Shown in pieces: positions 42,434 through 50,240 of a stretch of 64,000 nucleotides of DNA. The notes beneath the pieces were generated by a model. The model was not told where the DNA came from. It searched no databases and was given only the letters and a program-made list of their open reading frames with translations. Numbering within the stretch: position 1 is the first letter of the stretch; each line of letters opens with the position of its first letter. The stretch lies in NCBI RefSeq assembly GCF_042665255.1, contig NZ_JBHTCD010000002.1; one strand, 5' to 3'. The stretch is from Insolitispirillum peregrinum (GTDB taxonomy: Bacteria; Pseudomonadota; Alphaproteobacteria; Rhodospirillales; Rhodospirillaceae). Position numbers and translations under genes: made by a program.

Positions 42434-43317
42434 GCCAACAGCCTGATACTCTGGACTCGGCCTGCCGCTGGCTGGCCGCCCGCCTGAGCGACGCCGGAAT
42501 TGCCGACGCCCGCCGCGATGCCCGCCTGCTGGTGGCCCATGCGCTCGGGCTGGAACCGCAACGGCTGTTGATCGACGGCGACCGCCGCCTCGGGTCTGTC
42601 GATCTGGTGGCGCTGGAGGCGGTGGCCGCCCGCCGCTGTGCCCGCGAACCGGTGTCGCGCATCATCGGCTCGCGGGGGTTCTGGACCCTCGACCTGACCC
42701 TGACGCCAGACACCCTCGACCCGCGCCCGGATACCGAAACGCTGGTCGAAGCGGTGCTCGCCGCCCGCCCGGACCGGCAGGCGCCGTTGCGGATGCTCGA
42801 CTTTGGCACCGGCAGCGGCTGCATCCTGCTGGCCCTGCTCAGTGAATATCCCGCCGCGCAGGGGCTGGGCATCGACATTGCCCCCGGCGCGGTCGCCGCC
42901 GCCGAGGCCAATGCCCGCCGCAACGGGCTGGACCAGCGGGCAACCTTCCAGTGTGGCAACTGGGCCGAGGGCCTGAACGGCCCGTTCGACGTGATCGTCT
43001 CCAATCCACCCTACATCACCGATGCCGAACTGGCTGATCTGGAACCGGAAGTCACCCGCCATGACCCCTTGCGGGCGCTGGTCAGCGGTCCCAGCGGCCT
43101 CGAAGACTATCAGCGCCTGATTCCCGCCCTGCCCGCGTTGCTGGCTCCCGGCGGTCTGGTGGCCCTTGAAGTCGGCCATACACAGGCAGAAGCGGTCGGT
43201 ACGCTGCTGGTGGCCAGCGGCTTTGACGCCCCGTGGACCCGGCAGGATCTGGGCGGGATCGCCCGTTGCGTGGTTGCCGAAAGCCACCACCCGGAAAAAA
43301 ACGATAAAAAAGCGTAA
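42430..43317 (+). CDS. prmC: Release factor glutamine methyltransferase PrmC
   Basis: The 295-residue SAM-dependent enzyme methylates the GGQ glutamine of release factors. It has an N-terminal helical domain (residues 1-85), the conserved RIIGSRGFWTLDLTLTPDTL near 77-96, the SAM motif LDFGTGSGCILLAL near 122 and the catalytic NPPYI near 190. It overlaps prfA by an ATGA junction, so enzyme and substrate are translationally coupled. The C-terminal VVAESHHPEKNDKKA is lysine-rich. Confidence 0.96.
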   Translation: MSQQPDTLDSACRWLAARLSDAGIADARRDARLLVAHALGLEPQRLLIDGDRRLGSVDLVALEAVAARRCAREPVSRIIGSRGFWTLDLTLTPDTLDPRPDTETLVEAVLAARPDRQAPLRMLDFGTGSGCILLALLSEYPAAQGLGIDIAPGAVAAAEANARRNGLDQRATFQCGNWAEGLNGPFDVIVSNPPYITDAELADLEPEVTRHDPLRALVSGPSGLEDYQRLIPALPALLAPGGLVALEVGHTQAEAVGTLLVASGFDAPWTRQDLGGIARCVVAESHHPEKNDKKA

Positions 43318-43650
43318 CGGATTGCAAAAAAGGCTTGGATCACAGCCCCGGCCCGCATAGGGTTGAGCCGAGGGCGCTGAAGCGCCGGGGTGATGTAGCC
43401 CGTTGATCGGTTGCCGCTGGTGCGAAGGCGCAAAAGGGCGGCGAACACGATCCCTCCCACCCCTGGCTGACTATGCACCATGGATTGTCTGAGCCGTCTT
43501 GTGGCCACCCAGGCCGGACCGACGCTGGAAACAGCGCCACCGGTACGCCTGAGCCGGTCCCAAAGACGACTGACGTGTGGGGATGCGGTGGTTTTCGCCG
43601 CGTCCGGGGTTCATCCCGGTTATTTACCGTAATGGTTTGTTGACGGAATC
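43318..43650 (+). promoter_or_regulatory. GC-rich leader region before the DUF4167 gene
   Basis: About 330 bases between prmC and the DUF4167 gene hold no plausible gene. The sequence is rich in short palindromes, for example GGCGCT/AGCGCC at about 43373-43386 and GGTGCG/CGC-type stems near 43421-43440, and looks like a structured leader RNA. No known riboswitch or sRNA signature was recognised. Confidence 0.35.
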
Positions 43651-44850
43651 ATGAAGCAAGGTTCAAACGGAAAGGGTCGGCCGCGCGGACGCAACCAATC
43701 CCCTAACAAGGGCAAGGGACCGTCGCGGAACCAGACCTATGACAGCAACGGCCCCGGTATCCGGGTGCGTGGCAACGCCCATCAGGTTGTCGAAAAATAC
43801 CAGGCGCTGGCCCGCGATGCGGCAGCGGTTGGTGATCGTGTGCTGATGGAAAACTATCTTCAGCACGCCGAACATTACTACCGCATCATTCTGGTGCAGA
43901 ACCTGCACAGCCCGGTGCGGATGCCCCGTTTGGACCAGGGTAACGCCCTGAACCCCGAAGGCCCCGAAGACTATCTTGATGATGGCGAGGGCTATGATGA
44001 CGACATCGACGATCTGGACGGTGCGACGGTCGAACCGATCGGCTATGAAGCCGAACGGCAGGAACGCCAGTACGAGCGCCAGAACCGCTACGACCGGCAG
44101 GAGCGCAGCGACCGTTCTGATCGGGGTGACCGGCAGGACCGGGGCGACCGTCGGGACCGGGGCGAGCGGCCGGACCGCGTCGAACGTCAGGATCGTGGCG
44201 AGCGGCCGGATCGTGGCGAGCGGCCGGATCGCGGCGAACGTCAGGATCGCGGCGAACGTCAGGACCGGGGCGAACGTCAGGATCGCGGCGAGCGTCAGGA
44301 CCGGGGCGATCAGCAGGACCGCTTCCAGGCTCAGGACCGCGATGGGGGCCGTGGCCGCCAGCGCCGCCGGGCCCGTTCGGGCCGCAATCGTGACGGTGCC
44401 GAGTTTGATCGCGCCGACGAGCGGAACGAGAGCGGGGATAGCCCCGCTGACGTGACCAGCGCGCCGCAGACCAGCGACGTTCCGGTAACGGCTCCGGTTG
44501 CGGTGGTTGAGGCTGCTCCCGTTGTGGCTCCCGTTGTTGTGCCGGTCGAGATCGCCGTACAGGCTGCCCCGGTTGTGGTCCCGATCGCGGCCCCAGCCCC
44601 GGTGATCAGCGAAGCCCCCGCCAGCAGCGAGCCGGTGGCCGATGCCAAGCCGAAGCGCACCCGCACCCGCACCACCAAGCCGGTCGCCCCGGCAGAAGAC
44701 GCTGCCCCGGCCCCGGTGATCGAGGTTGTCGCCGACAGCAGCAGCGAAGAGGCCCCGAAAAAGCCGCGCCGCCGCCGCACCACCAAGGCCGCCGAAGGTG
44801 AAGCCAGCGGTGAGGTCGCCGGGGGTGAACCGGAAAAGGCCAGCGCCTGA
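43651..44850 (+). CDS. DUF4167-domain basic/acidic repeat protein
   Basis: The 399-residue protein has a conserved N-terminal DUF4167 domain (about residues 20-105). It shows GIRVRGNAHQVVEKYQALAR, DAAAVGDRVLMENYLQHAEHY and YRIILVQNL. The rest is low complexity: an Asp/Glu patch, then a highly repetitive Arg/Gln/Asp/Gly region built from RQDRGE-like units (about 148-225), an Ala/Pro/Val stretch and a Lys/Arg-rich end. In Alphaproteobacteria this family regularly follows prmC; its function is not established, but the basic disordered repeats suggest RNA binding. A strong terminator follows. Confidence 0.85.
   Translation: MKQGSNGKGRPRGRNQSPNKGKGPSRNQTYDSNGPGIRVRGNAHQVVEKYQALARDAAAVGDRVLMENYLQHAEHYYRIILVQNLHSPVRMPRLDQGNALNPEGPEDYLDDGEGYDDDIDDLDGATVEPIGYEAERQERQYERQNRYDRQERSDRSDRGDRQDRGDRRDRGERPDRVERQDRGERPDRGERPDRGERQDRGERQDRGERQDRGERQDRGDQQDRFQAQDRDGGRGRQRRRARSGRNRDGAEFDRADERNESGDSPADVTSAPQTSDVPVTAPVAVVEAAPVVAPVVVPVEIAVQAAPVVVPIAAPAPVISEAPASSEPVADAKPKRTRTRTTKPVAPAEDAAPAPVIEVVADSSSEEAPKKPRRRRTTKAAEGEASGEVAGGEPEKASA
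44094..44340 (+). repeat. In-gene tandem repeat encoding RQDRGE/RPDRGE units
   Basis: About thirteen imperfect 18-base units of the form GAGCGTCAGGATCGTGGC encode Arg-(Gln/Pro)-Asp-Arg-Gly-Glu. Several neighbouring units are identical, which should make the array prone to length change without frameshift. Confidence 0.85.
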
Positions 44851-44875
44851 TCATCCTTGCGGGATGGTCCGGTGT

Positions 44876-44915
44876 GAAAGCCACTTCCTGCTCGCGCGGA
44901 AGTGGCTTTTCTTTT
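44876..44915 (+). terminator. Rho-independent terminator after the DUF4167 gene
   Basis: GAAAGCCACTTCC pairs with GGAAGTGGCTTTTC around a nine-base loop, followed by TTTT. It starts about 25 bases after the stop codon. Confidence 0.85.
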
Positions 44916-44942
44916 GCTGCAACTGCGGCACAATCAAGGGCC

Positions 44943-45148
44943 GGAACCGTGAGCATTAAACGTGACGCCACAGTACACGACAGTAGGAAAGCAAGGACAT
45001 GGAGCGCTGCTCCACACCTCGCCGGGGCCAGTCGGCCCCAGACCCCATTTCTTTGATCATAAAAGAAAAAATGGGGGTTCGGGCGGCAGCCCGTTCTTTA
45101 AGCCCGACTGTCGTACACTGTGGCGTCAGATGTAACGCACACTGGTCC
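44943..45148 (-). repeat. Composite palindromic repeat, B/C/B in reverse orientation
   Basis: The unit opens with a worn module B arm (GAGCATTAAACGTGACGCC), passes through CACAGTACACGACAGT, GGAGCGCTGCTCC, GGGGCC/GGCCCC hairpins and an AT-rich GATCATAAAAG centre, and closes with ACTGTCGTACACTGTGGCG and ACGCACACTGGTC. Module A is absent. It lies directly before the esterase gene and its right arm reaches to within about 40 bases of that start. Confidence 0.88.
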
Positions 45149-45185
45149 AGATTTCCTTGCACCGGATCACGTCAAAGGACACACC

Positions 45186-46112
45186 ATGCGCATGATATCG
45201 GCCTCCCGGATTGCCCTGCTGCTGGTGATGTGTGCAGTCGTCTCGGTCCCGCTCACCGCCCGGGCTGGCGGCCTGAGTGACCGTTTGCAACAGGGTGTCG
45301 CCAACCTGCTGACATCACCGCCGGAAGATCACCGCGTACAGGTGGAAACGCTGGTTCCCGGCAGCCGCCGCCTGACCGAATCCTATGGCGAAGACCCGTT
45401 GCAGGCGCTGGATGTTTACCTTCCGCCCCATGCCACCGACGCCCCGATCCTGGTGATGGTCCATGGCGGCGGCTGGAAGGAAGGCGACAAGGGCGAACCG
45501 CATGTGGTGGTCAACAAGCTGAAACGCTGGCTGCCACAGGGCTTTATCGTCATCAGCGTCAACACCCGCCTGCTGCCGCAGGCGATGGCCTATGAACAGG
45601 CCGAAGACCTCGCCAAAGCGATGAAATGGATTCAGGGCCACGCCCGCAACTGGGGTGGCCGGTCGGACAAGATCATTCTGATGGGGCATTCGTCCGGCGG
45701 CCATCTGGTGGCCCTGCTGTCGTCGAAGCCGTCGATGGTCGGCAAGCCGTGGGCCGGAACGGTGGCACTCGATACCTCGGCCCTGCACATCCCCTCAAAG
45801 ATGCGCAAAAGCCACCTGCCCTTTTACGATGCCGCCTTTGGCAGCGATCCCGCCTATTGGACCAAGGCCTCGCCGATGAACCAGTGGACCGCCAAGGCGG
45901 TGCCGATGATGCTGGTGTGCTCCAGCCAGCGCCCGGACAAGCCTTGCTCCGAAGCCAGGGAGTTCCAGAAGCAGGCCGCCCATGCCGGACGCGAGATGAT
46001 CGTCTCGCCACAAAACCTGTCGCACGCCGAAATCAACGACACCCTCGGCGAAAGCAACGCCTATACCGGTGCCGTTGAAACCTTCATCATGCGGCAATTG
46101 GCCGGGCGGTAA
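45186..46112 (+). CDS. Secreted alpha/beta hydrolase (esterase family)
   Basis: The 308-residue protein has a signal peptide (residues 1-26, ending in LTARAGG). The alpha/beta-hydrolase core carries the oxyanion motif ILVMVHGGGWKEGDKG near residue 92, the nucleophile elbow GHSSGGHLVAL (Ser near 162) and a late histidine in NLSHAEINDTLGE near 281. The HGGGW motif and order match the hormone-sensitive-lipase/BD-FAE type of small esterases. The substrate is unknown. ATG 45186 follows AAAGGA by seven bases; a second Met two codons later is possible. A composite repeat lies just upstream, so the promoter must lie in or before it. Confidence 0.82.
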   Translation: MRMISASRIALLLVMCAVVSVPLTARAGGLSDRLQQGVANLLTSPPEDHRVQVETLVPGSRRLTESYGEDPLQALDVYLPPHATDAPILVMVHGGGWKEGDKGEPHVVVNKLKRWLPQGFIVISVNTRLLPQAMAYEQAEDLAKAMKWIQGHARNWGGRSDKIILMGHSSGGHLVALLSSKPSMVGKPWAGTVALDTSALHIPSKMRKSHLPFYDAAFGSDPAYWTKASPMNQWTAKAVPMMLVCSSQRPDKPCSEAREFQKQAAHAGREMIVSPQNLSHAEINDTLGESNAYTGAVETFIMRQLAGR

Positions 46113-46116
46113 GGCC

Positions 46117-46614
46117 TTATTCCCCACTGCCTTCCGTCGTCTGCAACGCCCCGCTGCGGGTCGGTACCACGATCGCACAGGTCATCACCTGCGCCGGGTC
46201 GCCGTTCTGGTTGCGGGTGATCATCTTCACCCGCAACATCCCCAGATCGGGACGGCTGCGCGACGGGCGGATTTCGATCACTTCGGCTTCCAGATGCAGG
46301 CGGTCGCCGGGGCGGGTCGGGCGCGGCCATTCCAGACTTTCAATCGCCCGCCCGACAAAGCCCCAGCCGGGGGCATGGCCGCTGCCGACCATCAGCCGCA
46401 TGGTCAGGCTGGCGGTGTGCCAGCCACTGGCGGCCAGACTGCCGAAAAAGGTCCCGGCGGCGCTGTCGTGGCCCAGATGAAAGGGCTGCGGGTCGAACTG
46501 GCGGGCGTAGTCAACAATCGCCTGCTCGTCCACCTCGATCGGATCGGTGGTAAACCACGGCCCGAGGCTGAAGTCTTCCAGATGGGTTGCGCGCGCGTTC
46601 ACCGAAGCATTCAT
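46117..46614 (-). CDS. MaoC-like hydratase
   Basis: The 165-residue protein is a single hot-dog-fold MaoC domain. The hydratase motif FDPQPFHLGHDSAAGTFFGS (Asp/His catalytic pair near residues 41-46) is followed by ASGWHTASLTMRLMV and a PTRPGDRLHLEAEVIE strand. Members are (R)-specific enoyl-CoA hydratases or act on related acyl-CoAs; the substrate here is not deducible. It converges with the esterase gene, with only four bases between their ends, and no fatty-acid genes are adjacent. Confidence 0.85.
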   Translation of the reverse strand: MNASVNARATHLEDFSLGPWFTTDPIEVDEQAIVDYARQFDPQPFHLGHDSAAGTFFGSLAASGWHTASLTMRLMVGSGHAPGWGFVGRAIESLEWPRPTRPGDRLHLEAEVIEIRPSRSRPDLGMLRVKMITRNQNGDPAQVMTCAIVVPTRSGALQTTEGSGE

Positions 46615-46817
46615 GGCCGGACGTTTCCTGTTCTTTTGAATATAAAGCTGACGTTAACGGAAAGCGTAGCGACAGCCGGACACCGGCTCAAGTGATATGT
46701 TGTAAGGCAATGCCCTCATCCGCCTGATCCATGCGCCCGCCGGTCGTACACCCTTTCTCTGCCCCCGTGGTTCGGGTATTCTGACTCTGGTGGGTTGGCA
46801 CAATCAGGAGACCAGCC

Positions 46818-47678
46818 ATGGTCAGCAGTCTTTCATCCAGCGGCTCGTCGAGCCGTCCGTCGTACCTTTCAGCGCTGACCGCGCGGACCGGCAGCAGCAA
46901 GACCGACGATACAGCCAACAGCACCAGTGCGTCCTCGACCGCTGACGACAGCAGCGACAGCCCGTCGGTTGCCGACCGGATTGCAGGCAGCATGGCGCGG
47001 CAAAAGAAGCAGAATGCCCTTGATGATGTGCTGCGCTTAAAGCAGCAGATGGCCGACATGGCCATCCTCGAACTGGTCAACCCGGAAGGCGCGGCCCGCA
47101 TGTACAGCGAAATGGGCAAAAAGCTGGAACATGCCGCCGGAGCATACAGCGATGGCACCCAGACGCTGGCCGAACTGTCCGGCGATGCAACGTCGCTGAC
47201 CGAACTGTCGGTCAATGCCGACCTGCAGGCAATCGCCAACAGCGCCAGCACGGATACCACTGCCAGTGACACCGCGACCAGCACCACGGCAACGGACAGC
47301 ACAGCACCAACCACGACGACAGCCGACGCTGCCCGCACCCTGGCCGAGCAGTCACAGGCCGAGTCGACCAATCGGCAAAAACAGCTTCAGGCCTATGCCC
47401 AGTCGTCTGCGTCCAGCACCGACGACCATCAGGCTCTGGTAGACATGAAGTCGCTCAGCGGCACCCTCGACGAACGGTTCCGCCATGCGGTCAAAACTGC
47501 CGAAGAGCAGGATCAGAGCGAAGACAAAAAACGCGAAATGAACCAACTGGAAAGCGAATTCGCCGTTTCGCAGGCCCATACCGCCTCTGCCCTCGACTCG
47601 CTGGGGCAGCAGATCTCCCTCAGCCAGGCCGGCGGTATCAGCCTGTCGGCTCCCACCTCGGTGTCGGTGCTGGCCTAG
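46818..47678 (+). CDS. Ser/Thr/Ala-rich protein of unknown function
   Basis: The 286-residue product has no signal peptide or membrane helix. Its ends and middle are low-complexity Ser/Thr/Ala/Asp segments. Two helical blocks stand out: about residues 50-105 (VADRIAGSMARQKKQNALDD, then VLRLKQQMADMAILELVNPE) and about 190-260 (DEKKREMNQLE-like charged helix). Such layouts occur in flagellar or secreted accessory proteins, but there is no direct evidence. The ATG at 46818 has AGGAG upstream. The stop TAG is shared with the following repeat. Codon use fits the neighbourhood, so I regard it as a real gene. Confidence 0.6.
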   Translation: MVSSLSSSGSSSRPSYLSALTARTGSSKTDDTANSTSASSTADDSSDSPSVADRIAGSMARQKKQNALDDVLRLKQQMADMAILELVNPEGAARMYSEMGKKLEHAAGAYSDGTQTLAELSGDATSLTELSVNADLQAIANSASTDTTASDTATSTTATDSTAPTTTTADAARTLAEQSQAESTNRQKQLQAYAQSSASSTDDHQALVDMKSLSGTLDERFRHAVKTAEEQDQSEDKKREMNQLESEFAVSQAHTASALDSLGQQISLSQAGGISLSAPTSVSVLA

Positions 47679-47779
47679 AGGTGTAAGCGCACAAGTGATT
47701 CCGGTTTTGCGCGCTATCACTGCGACAGATCAAAAGGGTAGACCAGTGTGACTGCGTCACATGTAACGCACGCTGGTCT
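47676..47779 (+). repeat. Composite palindromic repeat, A' then short B
   Basis: Module A' (47676-47723) begins TAGAGGTGTAAGCGCACAAG and ends GCGCTATCACTGC. The linker GACAGATCAAAAGGGT leads to a short module B (47740-47779), AGACCAGTGTGACTGCG with closing arm ACGCACGCTGGTCT. The first three bases are the stop codon of the preceding gene. This copy shows module B without core C. Confidence 0.88.
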
Positions 47780-47935
47780 GGTGCCTTTTCCCCTTTTGTA
47801 CCGTGATCAGGCAGAGTAAAGTCGCCGCCTCTCGCACCCCAACCACGGGACAGCATGACTGGCGTGCCCGTCGCGCCAGAGGCGATACCCTCGGGCTGTG
47901 AGCCTTGACGCTCATAGCCCTCGTGTTTTGTTCTG

Positions 47936-47983
47936 CCGCAGTGATGATGCGCAAAACCGGTGCCCTCGTTTGCGCTCACTGCT
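47936..47983 (+). repeat. Palindromic repeat, module A', just upstream of jetA
   Basis: CGCAGTGATGATGCGCAAAA, loop, then TTTGCGCTCACTGCT. It is preceded by the linker-like GTGTTTTGTTCTGC. Its end is 14 bases before the jetA start codon, so the jetA ribosome binding site (TTTAGGAA) follows it directly. Confidence 0.88.
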
Positions 47984-47997
47984 TTAGGAATGCCCTG

Positions 47998-49542
47998 ATG
48001 AGTTTGTTTGGTCTGCTGCACGATGATGCCTTCCTGATTTTCAGCCGTGAGCAGAGGTACTTTTACGCCCGGGTGGTGGTCGATCTGTTCCGGCGGTTTT
48101 TCAGCGATACCGTCACCTTCCCCACCCGCACCGAGGTCGTGGCCGCCATCTATGACTGCCTGCGCGCCAACCCCGACCTGTGGCGGGAGGGCGACAGCGA
48201 CGACCGCGACGATGGCACCAGCGTGCTGAGCGCCCCCGACATCCGCAGCAATGGCCGCCAGCTGCGCCGCAGCAGTCAGGCGAGCGAAGGCTCGGCGGTG
48301 CAGGACGAGATGCGCAGCCGGGCCTGGCGAGCCTATAATCGCCTGCTGCGCACCGGCTGGCTGGACGAAGAAGTCTATGGCCTGCGGGTCACCGTTGACA
48401 TGCCGCCTGCGGCGATGCTGCTGGCCGACCGGCTGGCGGCGCTGGAAAAGGGCCTGTCGGCCTCGTTCCGTGGGGTGGTGTCGCTGATCCGGGGCAGCCT
48501 GTCCAGCGCCCTGACCGACCTGATGAGCGACAGCGCCGACACCCGCGCCCCCGGTGCCGCCGCCGGGATTCACAAGGCGGCAGAAATGGCGCTGGGCTTT
48601 TCGCGTGAGCTGCGGATGGTGCTGGCCAGTCTGCGCACCATCGAACGCGAGATTCTCGGCAGCGACAGCCTGAAAACCCGGCTGGAGATGTTCTTCCGCG
48701 ACTTCATCGGGCAGTTGGTGCTGAAAGACTTCGAGTCGATCTACAAGACCAACCACCCCTATCGCTACAAGGACGAGATTCTCGGCTATCTCGAACGGCT
48801 GGAAGACGAAGGCCTGCTCCGCCGCCTGCTGCTGGAGGGCTACATCAGCAGCGAACTGGCCCCGACCACCGACGAAGCCCGCGCGCTGGTCGATGCCGAC
48901 CTGTTCACCCTGCGCACGGTGTTTGACTCGCTGGATCAGACCTATGAGCGGATCAACGCCTTCCGCGTCCGGCTGGAAACCCGCCTGCGCAACACCATCA
49001 AATATGCCGATCTCGGCGACCAGCGGCACGGCCAGCGGATTGGCGCCCTGATTGCCCGACTGGACAGCGGTCTGGCCAGTGCGGCGGCGCTGGGCATCGA
49101 GCCGCCCGCGCCTGACAGCCTGATGGTCGGCGAGATGGCGCCGTGGGCCGAACACCTGCTGCGCGAGCCGGTCACGCCGCACCCGGCGGTGCGGGATGAC
49201 ACCCTGCAACCGCGCCGCATCAGTCCGGCCCTGCTGGCCTGGCGCGCCCGCCTGCGCCAGTACAACGACCTGTTCATCGTCCACCCACAGCATGTTCTGG
49301 CCTTCCTTGACCGCCACCTTACCCCCGGCGAGCACGGCGAAGCCCGCCTGTTGCCGCTGGAAACGGTCGAGGACTTTCTGGCCTTTGAACATCTGCGCCG
49401 CTATCGCCATGCCCCGCCTGCGGTGGTGCAGGCCCGCTATCGCCTTGCTCCCTGCCCGATCGGACTGGTGCGCGATGACGAGTGGCTGCGCTGCGAAAAC
49501 TTTTTGATCCACCGCCTGCCTCAGCCGGAGACCGCCCGATGA
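47998..49542 (+). CDS. jetA: Wadjet anti-plasmid system protein JetA
   Basis: The 514-residue protein has the JetA N-terminus MSLFGLLHDDAFLIFSREQR YFYARVVVDLF and a winged-helix-rich kleisin-like architecture related to MukF. Conserved-looking blocks include FRDFIGQLVLKDFESIYKTN, the HPYRYKDEIL strand and a C-terminal LRRYRHAPPAVVQARYRL region. In the Wadjet complex JetA bridges the heads of the JetC SMC dimer and recruits JetB. The identification rests on its sequence features together with the jetBCD neighbours. ATG 47998 has AGGA about eight bases upstream. jetB starts in its stop codon (ATGA). Confidence 0.9.
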   Translation: MSLFGLLHDDAFLIFSREQRYFYARVVVDLFRRFFSDTVTFPTRTEVVAAIYDCLRANPDLWREGDSDDRDDGTSVLSAPDIRSNGRQLRRSSQASEGSAVQDEMRSRAWRAYNRLLRTGWLDEEVYGLRVTVDMPPAAMLLADRLAALEKGLSASFRGVVSLIRGSLSSALTDLMSDSADTRAPGAAAGIHKAAEMALGFSRELRMVLASLRTIEREILGSDSLKTRLEMFFRDFIGQLVLKDFESIYKTNHPYRYKDEILGYLERLEDEGLLRRLLLEGYISSELAPTTDEARALVDADLFTLRTVFDSLDQTYERINAFRVRLETRLRNTIKYADLGDQRHGQRIGALIARLDSGLASAAALGIEPPAPDSLMVGEMAPWAEHLLREPVTPHPAVRDDTLQPRRISPALLAWRARLRQYNDLFIVHPQHVLAFLDRHLTPGEHGEARLLPLETVEDFLAFEHLRRYRHAPPAVVQARYRLAPCPIGLVRDDEWLRCENFLIHRLPQPETAR

Positions 49543-50240
49543 GTTCCCCGCCCCCCCTGACCTCTCTGGCCGAGATCGAAGAGCGTTTTGGTGAAAAGAC
49601 CGCGCAAGAGGTCCGCCGTGCCGCCAACCTGCTGGTCCAGCGGCAGTTCCTCTATGCTGGCGACCGTGGCGTTGCCGCCGTCTATGGCATCCTCGGCAGC
49701 AACCGCTATCGCCTGTACTTTGAAACGCTGTTCGACGCGCTGGGCTATCAGTTCCTGCACAGCGACAGCGAACAGTGGGTCGGCCTGCTGCCTGATCCCG
49801 ACCTCGACACCCTGCCGCGCCTGCGGCTGGATCATACGCTGATCCTGCTGTTGCTGGCCCACACCTGGCAGGAAGAGGTTCAGCGCGGCGCCACCGAAGC
49901 CCGCGCGCTGGTGGTGACCACCGTCAACGAGCTGTTCGACCGCTATCGCGACCGGGTGGGACGCCACCGCAAGGAAGCCCTGACTCCGGCGCGGTTCCTT
50001 GATGTGCTGCGCGACTTTGCCCGCCGGGGGCTGGTGCAGATCGGCGCCTTTGACCCCGAGGCGCAGGACCACCAGCTCGATATCCGCCCGATGGTCAACC
50101 GCCTGATCACCAGTGATGCCCTGACCCGGCTGGAACGCTATGCCCCCGATCTGGAAGCCCGCATCACCCAGGCAGGCGAACAGACCGACGCCGAGGCTCC
50201 CCCTACCCTGTTTGACAGTTCCGAGGATGCTGCCCGATGA
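49539..50240 (+). CDS. jetB: Wadjet system protein JetB (DUF4194)
   Basis: The 233-residue protein matches the DUF4194/JetB type, which is related to MukE. It shows RRAANLLVQRQFLYAGDRGV near residue 26, YRLYFETLFDALGYQFLHSD, the HTLILLLLAHTWQEEVQRG helix near 103 and the RFLDVLRDFARRGLVQIG winged-helix-like segment near 150. It binds the JetA kleisin as the KITE-like subunit. The start overlaps the jetA stop by ATGA, and its own stop overlaps the jetC start in the same way. This tight coupling is expected for subunits made in fixed ratio. Confidence 0.92.
   Translation: MSSPPPLTSLAEIEERFGEKTAQEVRRAANLLVQRQFLYAGDRGVAAVYGILGSNRYRLYFETLFDALGYQFLHSDSEQWVGLLPDPDLDTLPRLRLDHTLILLLLAHTWQEEVQRGATEARALVVTTVNELFDRYRDRVGRHRKEALTPARFLDVLRDFARRGLVQIGAFDPEAQDHQLDIRPMVNRLITSDALTRLERYAPDLEARITQAGEQTDAEAPPTLFDSSEDAAR

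Noticed and set aside
43318..43650. Known stable RNA (SRP RNA, tmRNA, 6S or RNase P RNA) in the gap before the DUF4167 gene
   Set aside because: None of the conserved sequence hallmarks of these RNAs could be found by eye on either strand.
47905..47997. Upstream extension of jetA to an ATG 31 codons earlier
   Set aside because: The extension is translated repeat sequence (module A'), while the internal ATG at 47998 has a ribosome binding site and begins the conserved JetA sequence.
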